24,149 bases of DNA from Thiotrichales bacterium (GTDB lineage Bacteria > Pseudomonadota > Gammaproteobacteria > Francisellales > CACEW01). The stretch lies in NCBI GenBank assembly GCA_947476405.1, contig CANJQG010000027.1:1-24149 (forward strand), in the 5' to 3' direction. Position numbers and translations under genes: made by a program. Shown piece by piece: positions 7,850-15,103 of this stretch; positions within the stretch are counted from its first letter, which is position 1, and every line of letters starts with the position of its first letter. Below the pieces are notes generated by a model. That model searched no databases and was not told where the DNA came from. It saw only the letters and a program-made list of their open reading frames with translations.

Positions 7850-8314
7850 TTAAGCAATAATAAATAAGGGCTGGTCAAATTCAACCGGCTTGCCTGCTTC
7901 AGCTAAAATGGAAGTGATTACACCCGCTTTGTCCGCTTCAATGCGATTCATCATTTTCATCGCTTCAATAATGCAGAGTGGATCCCCCACTTTAACGCTT
8001 TGCCCGACTTTAACAAAAGGAGGCACATCTGGAGAAGCCGCTAAATAAGCCGTTCCAACCATCGGTGCTTTTACGACATGACCCTCTGGCTGAGCGGGCT
8101 CAGCAACAAGCGGGGCTGAGGCAGGCGCTGCGACTGTTTGCGCAGCAGGCGCAGCCATTTGAAGATAGTGCGTTTGTTGATGGGGATGCGCAACCGCGGA
8201 GCTCTGACGGCTTAGCTTGATTTTATCTTTACCTTCCCCAATTTCAATTTCAGTCAGGGTGGAGTTTTCCATCAAATCGATGAGTTTTTTTAAGTCTGGA
8301 ATATTCATTGTCAT
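7850..8314 (-). CDS. accB: Acetyl-CoA carboxylase, biotin carboxyl carrier protein
   Basis: 154 residues. Carrier subunit that holds the biotin shuttling between biotin carboxylase (AccC) and carboxyltransferase (AccAD). The C-terminal biotinyl domain (about 78-154) has the EAMKMMNRIEA motif; K120 is the biotinylated lysine. The N-terminal segment (MNIPDLKKLIDLMENSTLTE) is typical of AccB, and an Ala/Pro-rich linker (about 52-78) joins the two. Two in-frame ATGs occur (8314 and 8308); GAGG upstream is 9 nt from the first, which I prefer. It lies 28 bp after aroQ and 13 bp before accC on the same strand, so the three are likely one transcript. Confidence 0.97.
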   Translation of the reverse strand: MTMNIPDLKKLIDLMENSTLTEIEIGEGKDKIKLSRQSSAVAHPHQQTHYLQMAAPAAQTVAAPASAPLVAEPAQPEGHVVKAPMVGTAYLAASPDVPPFVKVGQSVKVGDPLCIIEAMKMMNRIEADKAGVITSILAEAGKPVEFDQPLFIIA

Positions 8315-8342
8315 AATGTTGAGCCTCGTTTTTTAAATAAAA

Positions 8343-8792
8343 TTAATCGGATGGGGTGTCGTTACAATAAACAATGGCCGCCTGTAGCGCTAATTCATAG
8401 CCCAAACTGCCCAAGCCTGAAATGACACCCACTGCTAAATCACTGAAATAAGATTTTTGGCGAAAGGGTTCGCGTTGATGCACATTGCTGAGATGCACTT
8501 CAATAAACGGGATTTTTACAGCAGCCAGCGCATCGCGCAATGCAATGCTAGTATGTGTGAAAGCCGCGGGGTTGATAATAATAAAATCGATTTTGCCCAG
8601 GGCAGAATGAATCGCATCAATCAGCTCATGCTCTGCATTCGATTGAAAGCAGGTTAGCGTTTGCCCCATTTCTTCAGCGGAAGTGTGTAAATGAGCATTA
8701 ATTTCGTTAAGGCTGCTTGTCCCGTAAATGCTGGGCTCACGAAGGCCTAATAAGTTTAGGTTTGGTCCGTGCAAGACTAATAGATTCGGCAT
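8343..8792 (-). CDS. aroQ: 3-dehydroquinate dehydratase, type II
   Basis: 149 residues from MPNLLVLHGPNLNLLG. Converts 3-dehydroquinate to 3-dehydroshikimate, step three of the shikimate pathway. Type II features: GPNLNLLGLREP at the N-terminus, catalytic Y23 in REPSIYGT, N75 and H80 in INPAAFTHTS, H100 in EVHLSN, and the VHQREPFRQKSYFS segment. The frame is open to an earlier ATG at 8822, adding 10 residues; I prefer 8792 because the family starts about eight residues before GPNLN. Neither start has a strong Shine-Dalgarno. A type II enzyme just ahead of accB-accC is a common arrangement in gammaproteobacteria such as pseudomonads. Confidence 0.95.
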   Translation of the reverse strand: MPNLLVLHGPNLNLLGLREPSIYGTSSLNEINAHLHTSAEEMGQTLTCFQSNAEHELIDAIHSALGKIDFIIINPAAFTHTSIALRDALAAVKIPFIEVHLSNVHQREPFRQKSYFSDLAVGVISGLGSLGYELALQAAIVYCNDTPSD

Positions 8793-8848
8793 AAGATAGG
8801 GTAAGTATTTTTTAACAATCATTTATTGTAGCCTAAGTTCGTCAAAAT

Positions 8849-8857
8849 TGCTAGAAT
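8849..8857 (+). promoter_or_regulatory. Extended -10 promoter element of rlmJ
   Basis: TGCTAGAAT at 8849-8857 is a TGn extended -10 with 5 of 6 bases of the hexamer. TTGTAG at 8826-8831 is the nearest -35-like hexamer, but its spacing is 20 bp. Transcription would start near 8864, leaving a leader of about 27 nt before the TTG start codon at 8891. Confidence 0.45.
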
Positions 8858-8890
8858 GCGCAACCACTCTTTAAAAGCCAGGAATGCGAC

Positions 8891-9718
8891 TTGAACTATC
8901 GTCACGCCTATCACGCCGGCAGTTTTGCAGACGTGCTTAAACATTTGATTTTGGTTGAGCTCATTAAATGCTTAAAGCAAAAAGAGAAGCCGTTTTTTTA
9001 TTTAGATACGCATGCAGGGCGGGGCATCTATGATTTGGCGGGAATTCCTGCTTTAAAAACGCATGAAGCAGATTCTGGGATTAAGCGCTTACTGGCTTTG
9101 GAAAAAATACCGTTCGCCTTAGCGGATTACATGAGCGCAGTGAAAGCCTGCCAATCTTCACCTCGTGATTATCCTGGGTCACCTCTGCTAGTGCGTCAAT
9201 TGATGCGACCGGGTGACCGCATGGCTTTAACCGAATTGCATCCTCAGGAATTTGAATGCTTGAAGACCTTATTTGCACGAGACTCTCAAGTGCTGTTTTT
9301 TCTTCAGGATGCGTATCAAGGCTTGAGGGCTTTATTGCCGCCCACTCCGCGCAGAGGATTAGTTCTGATTGACCCTGCATTTGAAGTCACTCATGAATTT
9401 GACTGTATCATTTCCGGTCTCGAGGATGCGTTGCGTCGTTTTCAAAATGGAATTTATGCCATTTGGTATCCGATTAAAGATCGTTATGGTGTGGCGCGAT
9501 GGATGCGACAGCTGAAAGCGTTGAACGTCCCCTTTTTAAATGTCAGCATTCAGCCTGAGGCCGATTCTGAAAGTGAGCGCTTACGTGAAACTGGCGTCGT
9601 GATTTTAAATCCCCCTTGGCAGTTTGATCTGACTTTGAAAAAGATTATCCCCTCGCTATTGGATGTCCTGTCGTCTGATCATCGTGGTCAATTTCATATT
9701 GATCACTATGGAGTCTAA
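8891..9718 (+). CDS. rlmJ: 23S rRNA (adenine(2030)-N6)-methyltransferase RlmJ
   Basis: 275 residues. SAM-dependent methylation of A2030 in 23S rRNA. The start is a TTG at 8891, with AGGAA about 6 nt upstream; the resulting N-terminus MNYRHAYHAGSFADVLKH is the family's hallmark. Other features are LDTHAGRG at 38-45, typical of RlmJ SAM binding, and NPPW at 240-243 near the C-terminus. The catalytic motif, DPPY or DPPF in relatives I know, reads DPAF here (161-164), a Pro-to-Ala change at the third position. The gene is divergent from aroQ and ends 12 bp before the convergent YqjE-like gene. Length matches E. coli RlmJ (280). Confidence 0.94.
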   Translation: MNYRHAYHAGSFADVLKHLILVELIKCLKQKEKPFFYLDTHAGRGIYDLAGIPALKTHEADSGIKRLLALEKIPFALADYMSAVKACQSSPRDYPGSPLLVRQLMRPGDRMALTELHPQEFECLKTLFARDSQVLFFLQDAYQGLRALLPPTPRRGLVLIDPAFEVTHEFDCIISGLEDALRRFQNGIYAIWYPIKDRYGVARWMRQLKALNVPFLNVSIQPEADSESERLRETGVVILNPPWQFDLTLKKIIPSLLDVLSSDHRGQFHIDHYGV

Positions 9719-9730
9719 GATGGCGAGGCT

Positions 9731-10060
9731 CTACTTTTTAGAGAAGAGGTAGTTGAGTGCAAGGGGGACCATCGTATAGAGCAATTCTGAATATTTGAAT
9801 GCGAAAAGTGCGTTACGGCTTTTTTTAACGCGCCGACGATAAACGATCCATGCAATCGCAAGCCCAGCGAGAAGTAACAGCCAGGGCAAGAGGCAGGCCA
9901 GCATGACAATTCCTGCACTCGCGTGCCAGCGCGTTAGCATAAGCACTGCAAACAGAAGGGTCATCATTGCGAGCCCCGTAAAGAGAGCAATGAAAAACAC
10001 GATCTCAATGAGTGTCATGCGTAAAAGGCGTTTTGAAAAAAGGCTTAAGTTCTTAAACAT
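9731..10060 (-). CDS. YqjE-like inner-membrane protein (phage holin superfamily 3_6)
   Basis: 109 residues. Two strongly hydrophobic helices at about 15-45 and 47-71, the second followed by a very basic stretch (YRRRVKKSR), then a short amphipathic tail. Together with the DUF883/YqjD-type gene 6 bp upstream, this matches the E. coli yqjD-yqjE arrangement, where the YqjE-like partner belongs to a holin-like membrane family (PF07332 as I recall). The molecular role is unknown. 'Holin' is only a family label; no phage genes surround it. It is probably in one operon with the upstream gene. Confidence 0.75.
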   Translation of the reverse strand: MFKNLSLFSKRLLRMTLIEIVFFIALFTGLAMMTLLFAVLMLTRWHASAGIVMLACLLPWLLLLAGLAIAWIVYRRRVKKSRNALFAFKYSELLYTMVPLALNYLFSKK

Positions 10061-10066
10061 GATGAC

Positions 10067-10312
10067 TTATTTTCTTCCCATTAAAAAGCCAATAAAGAGG
10101 CCGCAAGCTAAAGCAACGCCCACTGATTTAAGAGGGTGCTCTTCGACAACATGTGTTGCAGCTTCAGTGCCTTTGACGCCGTATTTCTTGAGCTCAACGC
10201 TGAGCTTACCTAGTTTTTCATTAAAGTTTTCGGTCAGCTCGGCAACATGACGTTTTAAGGCTTTAACTTGTTCGTTATCATTGAGTTCGTTCATTTTATT
10301 TTTAACATTCAT
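10067..10312 (-). CDS. DUF883/ElaB/YqjD-type membrane-anchored protein
   Basis: 81 residues. A charged amphipathic helix (about 15-60) with 'ALKRHVAELTENFNEKL' and the HVVEEHPLKSVGVALACG segment leads into a C-terminal transmembrane helix with glycine spacing ending FIGFLMGRK. This 'EHP..S.G.A...G...G.L.GR' ending is diagnostic for the ElaB/YqjD/DUF883 family. In E. coli such proteins are inner-membrane anchored and bind ribosomes in stationary phase. GGAG lies 8 nt ahead of the ATG at 10312. It is followed 6 bp later by the YqjE-like gene. By analogy a stress or stationary-phase role is likely, but no RpoS promoter could be identified in the sequence. Confidence 0.85.
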   Translation of the reverse strand: MNVKNKMNELNDNEQVKALKRHVAELTENFNEKLGKLSVELKKYGVKGTEAATHVVEEHPLKSVGVALACGLFIGFLMGRK

Positions 10313-10444
10313 GATGATTCTCCGCTTGTGGCTTGATATAAAACTTACACTTTAAGGCTACTCCAAATTTGAAATCTTGTCCAGCCTAAAATTGATATTT
10401 TTTAAATCATTGATTTTTAAGTGAAAGAAGTTGCCTAAAATCTA

Positions 10445-10473
10445 TTGACTAATTTAGCTAATTTAGCTAAACT
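10445..10473 (+). promoter_or_regulatory. Promoter and tandem-box operator of the second TA locus
   Basis: TTGACT (10445-10450) and TAAACT (10468-10473) are separated by 17 bp. The spacer and -10 are filled by two back-to-back copies of TTTAGCTAA (10453-10461, 10462-10470), each containing the 8-bp palindrome TTAGCTAA. This is the expected form of an autorepressed TA promoter. The Phd-type antitoxin starts at 10500. Confidence 0.65.
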
Positions 10474-10499
10474 GTACGAAATAGACAAATTAGACGGAT

Positions 10500-10751
10500 A
10501 TGATTTCAGTCAACGCAACCGATTTTAAAAATAAGCTTGGGCAATATTTGCAAAAGATTTATGCGGAACCGATTGTGATTAATAAGATGGGACAGCCCAC
10601 AGCAGTCCTATTGTCTTATGCGGAATATGAACGTTTGATCAATCAGGGCGGAAGCGGCATTAAGACCGTGCTCTCTGAGAAAGAACAAGCGCTTGAATCG
10701 ATTCGTCAAGCGTTTAAAGGGGTTAGAGCCCGCGGAGTTGAGGCATCATGA
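10500..10751 (+). CDS. Phd/YefM-family antitoxin
   Basis: 83 residues. The N-terminus MISVNATDFKNKLGQYLQKI followed by 'PIVINKMGQPTAVLLSYAEYERL' is the classic Phd/YefM antitoxin fold: a DNA-binding N-terminal half with the 'G.P.AVL.S..EYE.L' signature, and a C-terminal tail (about 55-83) that binds the toxin. It should repress its own promoter through the tandem boxes at 10453-10470. The stop overlaps the toxin start by ATGA (10748-10751), so the pair is translationally coupled. The partner is a PIN-domain protein rather than Doc or YoeB, a known mix-and-match combination. Confidence 0.9.
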   Translation: MISVNATDFKNKLGQYLQKIYAEPIVINKMGQPTAVLLSYAEYERLINQGGSGIKTVLSEKEQALESIRQAFKGVRARGVEAS

Positions 10752-11179
10752 GCAGCGCTTACAACAATAAAAATAAGGCGCCCGACAGCAAAAAAAACAA
10801 CAAAAACGCTGTCCTTGATACCTCAGCCCTGATGGCTCTTTTTTACAATGAAGAAGGGGCTGATCAAGTGAGTGAATTACTGGATCAGTCTTGTTTATCC
10901 GTTTTAACACTGTGTGAGATTTTGGATCAGCTTCATCAGAAGGGTGGCTCCGTCAAAGAGATGGAGGCGCAACTCAAAAAGCTGGACCTGGATATTCGCT
11001 TGTTTGATGAGGAGCAAGCCTGCCTTGCGACAGATCTTTTAAGCCAGAGCACAGGGCGGCGCATTTCTTTTTTTGATCGGGCAGCCATTGCTTTGGCTAT
11101 TGCGCTTCAGCTACCGCTGTACACCAGGCAGCATGCCTGGATAGATCTGAAATTACCCATCCAGATTATTGCACTTTAA
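10748..11179 (+). CDS. PIN-domain toxin (VapC type) with Asn/Lys-rich N-terminal extension
   Basis: 143 residues. Probable VapC-like ribonuclease. The PIN fold starts at AVLDTSALMALFYNE (D24), with E57 in LTLCEIL and D110 in SFFDRAAIALA as further metal ligands. The usual fourth acidic residue, found in a 'T.D..W' motif, is replaced: the segment reads TRQHAW, with Q128 at that place. Ahead of the PIN domain is an unusual 19-residue, Asn/Lys/Ser-rich leader containing NNKNK and KKNNKN. No later in-frame start is evident, and the ATGA overlap with the antitoxin supports the start at 10748. The stop shares TTAA with the stop of the convergent permease gene. Confidence 0.85.
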   Translation: MSSAYNNKNKAPDSKKNNKNAVLDTSALMALFYNEEGADQVSELLDQSCLSVLTLCEILDQLHQKGGSVKEMEAQLKKLDLDIRLFDEEQACLATDLLSQSTGRRISFFDRAAIALAIALQLPLYTRQHAWIDLKLPIQIIAL

Positions 11180-12069
11180 GTTTTTTTCTTGCTAAACTGA
11201 ATTAAAGCAACCCCAAGCAAAATCACCGTGATGCCGTAAAGTTCAATCTGGGTTGGAGGCAAATTCAAAAAGAGCTTATCCCAGATAATCGCCAAAATGG
11301 GCACTATCAGCATCACACTGCCTGTCCGTACAGCACCCCAAATATGCACCAAATGAATATACATCAGCCACGCAATCGCGGTTGAAAACACCCCCAAATA
11401 AACGAGCGCAAGCATGAGATGGGTATTATGCAAGATCGGCATGAAGTGGGGCCACTTCTCAAAACAGCTTACCATTATCAAGAGGAAAAACAAGCTTCCC
11501 CAGTGTTGCTGCCACAAGCATGATTTAAATGACGTTTTATATTGACTTTTATTAAAGCGCTGATTGAGAATAGAGCCCAGACCATAGGACATCGCCATTC
11601 CCACAACAGCCAGCACGCCAAACAATTTATTGTGGTTTTGCTGATGTGCTAAATCAGGCCAGAATATAATCACAACACCCAGCAAGCCTAAACACAGGCC
11701 CATAATTTTAGCCCAAGTCGCCTGAGAGTAATCTTTAAAAATAAAAATACTAAACAGCAAAGCCCAGGCTGCTACTGAACTATTAATAATGCTGGCTAAA
11801 GCTGGCGTAATATAACATTCTCCCGTAAACAGCAGAAAAAAAGGCAGGCCTTGCGTAAAGACGCCAATCACCCACAAGCGCCACATTGATTGAAAGGGGA
11901 CTCTTAATCGATCCCGCATTGCAAAAAATATCCCTGTGAAAACAATCTGCGCAATCAGCACCCGCAAAAAAGCACCCACTCCTGGAGCGAGGGAGATCAC
12001 TGTGACTTTAATGCCGAGGAAAGACAAGCTCCAAAACAAACCTAATAATAAAAAATAAACGCCGTTCAT
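11176..12069 (-). CDS. EamA/DMT-superfamily permease
   Basis: 297 residues, almost entirely hydrophobic, with about ten predicted membrane helices in two repeats of five, as in the drug/metabolite transporter superfamily. Visible family features are 'FWSLSFLGIKVTV' and 'APGVGAFLRVLIA' in the first helices, 'LASIINSSVAAWALLFS' in the first EamA repeat, and 'YLGVFSTAIAWLMYI' with 'SVMLIVPILAIIWDKLF' in the second. Members export amino acids, metabolites or drugs, or import nucleotides or SAM in intracellular bacteria; the substrate cannot be read from the sequence. AGGAATATAGG precedes the ATG at 12069. It is divergent from glyQ and ends on a 4-bp overlap with the PIN toxin. Confidence 0.9.
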   Translation of the reverse strand: MNGVYFLLLGLFWSLSFLGIKVTVISLAPGVGAFLRVLIAQIVFTGIFFAMRDRLRVPFQSMWRLWVIGVFTQGLPFFLLFTGECYITPALASIINSSVAAWALLFSIFIFKDYSQATWAKIMGLCLGLLGVVIIFWPDLAHQQNHNKLFGVLAVVGMAMSYGLGSILNQRFNKSQYKTSFKSCLWQQHWGSLFFLLIMVSCFEKWPHFMPILHNTHLMLALVYLGVFSTAIAWLMYIHLVHIWGAVRTGSVMLIVPILAIIWDKLFLNLPPTQIELYGITVILLGVALIQFSKKKT

Positions 12070-12093
12070 CCTATATTCCTATTCGTAAAAACA

Positions 12094-12122
12094 TTGAGGC
12101 AATCTGATGGCAATGATAGAAT
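12094..12122 (+). promoter_or_regulatory. Promoter of glyQS
   Basis: TTGAGG (12094-12099), a 17-bp spacer, and TAGAAT (12117-12122) with an upstream TG (TGATAGAAT) form a good sigma-70 promoter. The predicted RNA start is near 12129, with a leader of about 24 nt before the ATG at 12153. No T-box or other leader structure fits in this space. Confidence 0.6.
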
Positions 12123-12152
12123 GCATCCATCATAGATACAATAGCGACAGGC

Positions 12153-13037
12153 ATGACTTTTCAAGACATCATTTTAACCCTGCAAAACTTTTGGTCGAAA
12201 CAGGGCTGTATTATCGTTCAGCCTTATGACATGGAGATGGGCGCAGGCACCTATCATCCTGCCACTTTTTTGCGAGCAATTGGGCCTGAACCCTGGAATG
12301 CAGCCTATGTCCAGCCTTGCCGTCGCCCCAAAGATGGCCGTTATGGCGAAAATCCAAACCGCTGCCAGCATTATTATCAGTTTCAAGTCGTGATGAAGCC
12401 TTCGCCTGAAAACATTCAAGCCCTGTATTTGGACTCTCTGCGTGCACTGGGATTGGATCTTCTGGTTCATGACATTCGTTTTGTGGAAGATAACTGGGAG
12501 GCCCCGACCGTCGGCGCCTGGGGATTGGGCTGGGAAGTCTGGCTGAATGGTATGGAAGTGACTCAATTTACGTATTTTCAACAAATTGGCGGGCTGGAAT
12601 GCAAGCCGGTCACGGGCGAAATCACCTATGGCCTCGAGCGCCTGGCGATGACCCTGCTGCAAAAAGATAATTTTTTTGATTTTGTCTGGCATGAAGGCCC
12701 CGCAGGACCGGTCACCTATGGAGATGTTTTCAAGCAAAATGAAGTGGAAATGTCCCGCTATAATTTTGAAGAGGCGCCCATTCCTAAATTATTTGAACTT
12801 TTTGATTTTTATGAATCCGAAAGTCATCGCCTCCTGGCGCTAAAGCTGGCTTTGCCTGCCTATGAAATGGCCATCAAAGCCAATCACCTGTTTAATCTGC
12901 TGGATGCCCGTCAGGCCATTTCAGTCTCAGAGCGTCAGCGATTTATCTTAAGAATTCGCGCTTTATTTATGACGGTCGCTCAGGCCTATTATGCCTCACG
13001 AGAGGCCTTAGGATTTCCGATGAGGAGAGAAAAATGA
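12153..13037 (+). CDS. glyQ: Glycyl-tRNA synthetase alpha subunit
   Basis: 294 residues. Catalytic subunit of the bacterial alpha2-beta2 type glycyl-tRNA synthetase, which charges tRNA-Gly. The class II core is clear: FWSKQGCIIVQPYDMEMGAG at the N-terminus, TYHPATFLRAIGPEPW and YVQPCRRPKDGRYGENPNR in the middle, and EITYGLERLAM for motif 3. Length fits the family (about 300). The Shine-Dalgarno is weak (ACAGG close to the ATG). It overlaps glyS by ATGA (13034-13037), so the two subunits are translationally coupled in equal amounts. Confidence 0.98.
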   Translation: MTFQDIILTLQNFWSKQGCIIVQPYDMEMGAGTYHPATFLRAIGPEPWNAAYVQPCRRPKDGRYGENPNRCQHYYQFQVVMKPSPENIQALYLDSLRALGLDLLVHDIRFVEDNWEAPTVGAWGLGWEVWLNGMEVTQFTYFQQIGGLECKPVTGEITYGLERLAMTLLQKDNFFDFVWHEGPAGPVTYGDVFKQNEVEMSRYNFEEAPIPKLFELFDFYESESHRLLALKLALPAYEMAIKANHLFNLLDARQAISVSERQRFILRIRALFMTVAQAYYASREALGFPMRREK

Positions 13038-15058
13038 CACAAACAGATTTTTTATTTGAACTGGGCTGTGAAGAGCTTCCTGCCGCACAACTCAAGCCAT
13101 TAAGTGATCATTTGCAGGAACAGGTCAAAAAAGCGCTGGATGCTGCGCAGCTAAAATATACGAAACTGACCTGTTTTTACACGCCAAGACGCTTGGCTTT
13201 GTTAATTGATGATTTGGCATTGGAGACTGAAGCGAAAATCATCGAACGACGTGGGCCGTCTAAATCGCAGGGCCTGGATGCGACAGGGGCTCCAACCAAA
13301 GCGCTAGAAGGCTTTTTAAAATCCTGCAATGCAACACGCACTGATCTGATTGAAGTGCCGACTGATAAAGGCCCTTGGTTGGCGGTGAAGCTCAATCAAC
13401 CCGCGCTTTTGGCAAAATCATTATTGCCGGAAATCCTCGCCCAAGCCGTGAAAAGCATGCCGATGAAAAAGTCCATGCGCTGGGGAAGTCATGACTTTGC
13501 TTTTTTACGACCGGTGTCCTGGATTGTTGCGCTTTTAGGCACTGAAATTGTTCCGCTGAAATTATTTGGACTGGAAGCTGGGCGGCATACTTTTGGGCAC
13601 CGTTTTCATCATCCCGAATCGATTTCCTTAAATAAAGCCGATGAGTATGTCAAAGCACTCCACAAAGCCCATGTCATGATTGATCAAAACGAACGCCGTC
13701 ACAGTATTTTGACTCAAACAGAAAGCCTAATGCCAAAAGGTTTGGAGGCGCAATGCGGCAGCTTGGATGAAGTCGTCAATCTGGTGGAATGGCCCGTCGC
13801 ACTGCTGTGTCAATTCAAGCCTGAATTTTTAGAAGTGCCCGATCGTGCTTTGATTGCGACGATGGAAGCCAATCAACGAGTGTTCCCTGTCCGCAATCAA
13901 GCTGGGGCTTTGCAGCCTTATTTTGTGACGATTGCCAATATTGAGAGTCAACAACCGCAAGAAGTGATTGCGGGAAATGAAAAAGTGGTGGGGGCCCGAT
14001 TATCCGATGCGCGCTTTTTTTATCAGGAAGACCTCAAAATTCCATTAGAAAATCATCTCGAAGCTTTGAAAAAAATCACTTTTCAGCAAGGCTTGGGGAG
14101 CTTATTTGATAAAACGCAGCGCTTAATGAGCCTGGTTGATATCCCCCGCGCGGCGGAACTGTGCAAGACAGATTTAGTGACACAAATGGTGCAAGAGTTC
14201 CCGGAATTGCAGGGTTATATGGGGTATCAATATGCCTTGCTTCAGGGTGAAAAAGCAGAGATTTCTGAAGCGATTGAGGATCATTATCAACCTAAAGGAA
14301 AAAGCGGAGCGCTGCCTCGAAATCCAATTGGCATTCAGCTTGCCCTAATGGATAAGCTGGATACCTTGGTTGGATTATTTGCGATGGGCAAAGAACCCAC
14401 CAGCAGTGGAGACCCCTATGCCTTACGTCGTCAGGCTTTGGGCGTCATTGCGATTTTAGTCGAGTCTGAATGTGCGATTGATTTAAAAGATGAATTGCAG
14501 CGGGTATATCATCTATATCAAGCCCAAAATCCACAGTTATCAGACCCTGAGGGTGTTTTGCAAAAATTAACACGTTTTTTTGAAGAGCGTATGGAAGTCT
14601 GGTATCGTGATGAAAAAAACTTTCCTGCCAGCGCGGTGAAAGCGATTCTCAAAGCGCATCATCAAGCGGGCTTAAACCCCTTTGCGATTTTTGAGCGCAT
14701 TCAGGCCTTAACTCGCTTGTTAGAAACGCAAGAAGGTCAGGATTTAAAAGAGCTGGCCAAGCGGATTGCCAATATTTTAGATCCATCCGTTCAAAATGTA
14801 CTGGATACAAGCCTATTTCAGGAAGAAGAAGCTCAGCTTTATTCCCTGCTCGCCCACGCAAAAACAGAGTCTTGGCTGACTTTTCCAGATATATCGCAAC
14901 GCTATGTGCAGTTTTTAAAGTTTAAACCTGCGCTCAGTGCTTTTTTTGAAGCGGTCATGGTGAATGATCCCGATCCTCAGCTGCGTCAAAATCGCCAAAG
15001 CCTTTTAAAAGAATTACATCAACTATTTGCAGGCTTGGCGGACTTTTCTATATTATAA
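13034..15058 (+). CDS. glyS: Glycyl-tRNA synthetase beta subunit
   Basis: 674 residues, close to the family's usual 685-700. The beta subunit provides tRNA recognition, including the anticodon-binding DALR-like domain at the C-terminus (about 560-660), and is needed for activity with GlyQ. The N-terminus FLFELGCEELPAAQL, the segments FYTPRRLAL, MKKSMRWGSHDFAFLRPVSW and MEANQRVFPV, and the region around GKSGALPRNPIGIQLALMDKLDTL are highly characteristic. The ATG at 13034 overlaps the glyQ stop. The stop codon at 15056-15058 lies inside the left arm of the terminator hairpin that follows. No anomalies are seen. Confidence 0.97.
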   Translation: MTQTDFLFELGCEELPAAQLKPLSDHLQEQVKKALDAAQLKYTKLTCFYTPRRLALLIDDLALETEAKIIERRGPSKSQGLDATGAPTKALEGFLKSCNATRTDLIEVPTDKGPWLAVKLNQPALLAKSLLPEILAQAVKSMPMKKSMRWGSHDFAFLRPVSWIVALLGTEIVPLKLFGLEAGRHTFGHRFHHPESISLNKADEYVKALHKAHVMIDQNERRHSILTQTESLMPKGLEAQCGSLDEVVNLVEWPVALLCQFKPEFLEVPDRALIATMEANQRVFPVRNQAGALQPYFVTIANIESQQPQEVIAGNEKVVGARLSDARFFYQEDLKIPLENHLEALKKITFQQGLGSLFDKTQRLMSLVDIPRAAELCKTDLVTQMVQEFPELQGYMGYQYALLQGEKAEISEAIEDHYQPKGKSGALPRNPIGIQLALMDKLDTLVGLFAMGKEPTSSGDPYALRRQALGVIAILVESECAIDLKDELQRVYHLYQAQNPQLSDPEGVLQKLTRFFEERMEVWYRDEKNFPASAVKAILKAHHQAGLNPFAIFERIQALTRLLETQEGQDLKELAKRIANILDPSVQNVLDTSLFQEEEAQLYSLLAHAKTESWLTFPDISQRYVQFLKFKPALSAFFEAVMVNDPDPQLRQNRQSLLKELHQLFAGLADFSIL

Positions 15059-15089
15059 TAAAATTTTATATGATAATATAGTTTTTTTT
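15048..15089 (+). terminator. Rho-independent terminator of glyQS
   Basis: CTATATTAT (15048-15056) pairs with ATAATATAG (15073-15081), the inner ATAAAATTTTAT can extend the hairpin across a small bulge, and eight T follow (15082-15089). The stem is very AT-rich, but the T-run is good. The left arm includes the end of glyS and part of its stop codon. Confidence 0.7.
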
Positions 15090-15103
15090 AAATTGAAAAA
15101 GCC

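Noticed and set aside
7837..7884. N-terminal 16-codon extension of accC
   Set aside because: It overlaps the end of accB, is absent from the family as known, and the Shine-Dalgarno GAGGAT fits the start at 7836.
9731..10060. Holin-like gene as a sign of a prophage
   Set aside because: It pairs with a YqjD-type gene as in E. coli chromosomes, and no other phage genes are present.
12070..12152. T-box or glycine riboswitch ahead of glyQS
   Set aside because: Only about 24 nt separate the predicted RNA start from the ATG, too short for any such leader.
12174..12737. A 187-codon open frame on the minus strand
   Set aside because: It lies wholly inside glyQ in antisense, has no Shine-Dalgarno and codes for a Cys/Arg-rich sequence of no known pattern; it is a shadow of the strongly conserved gene.
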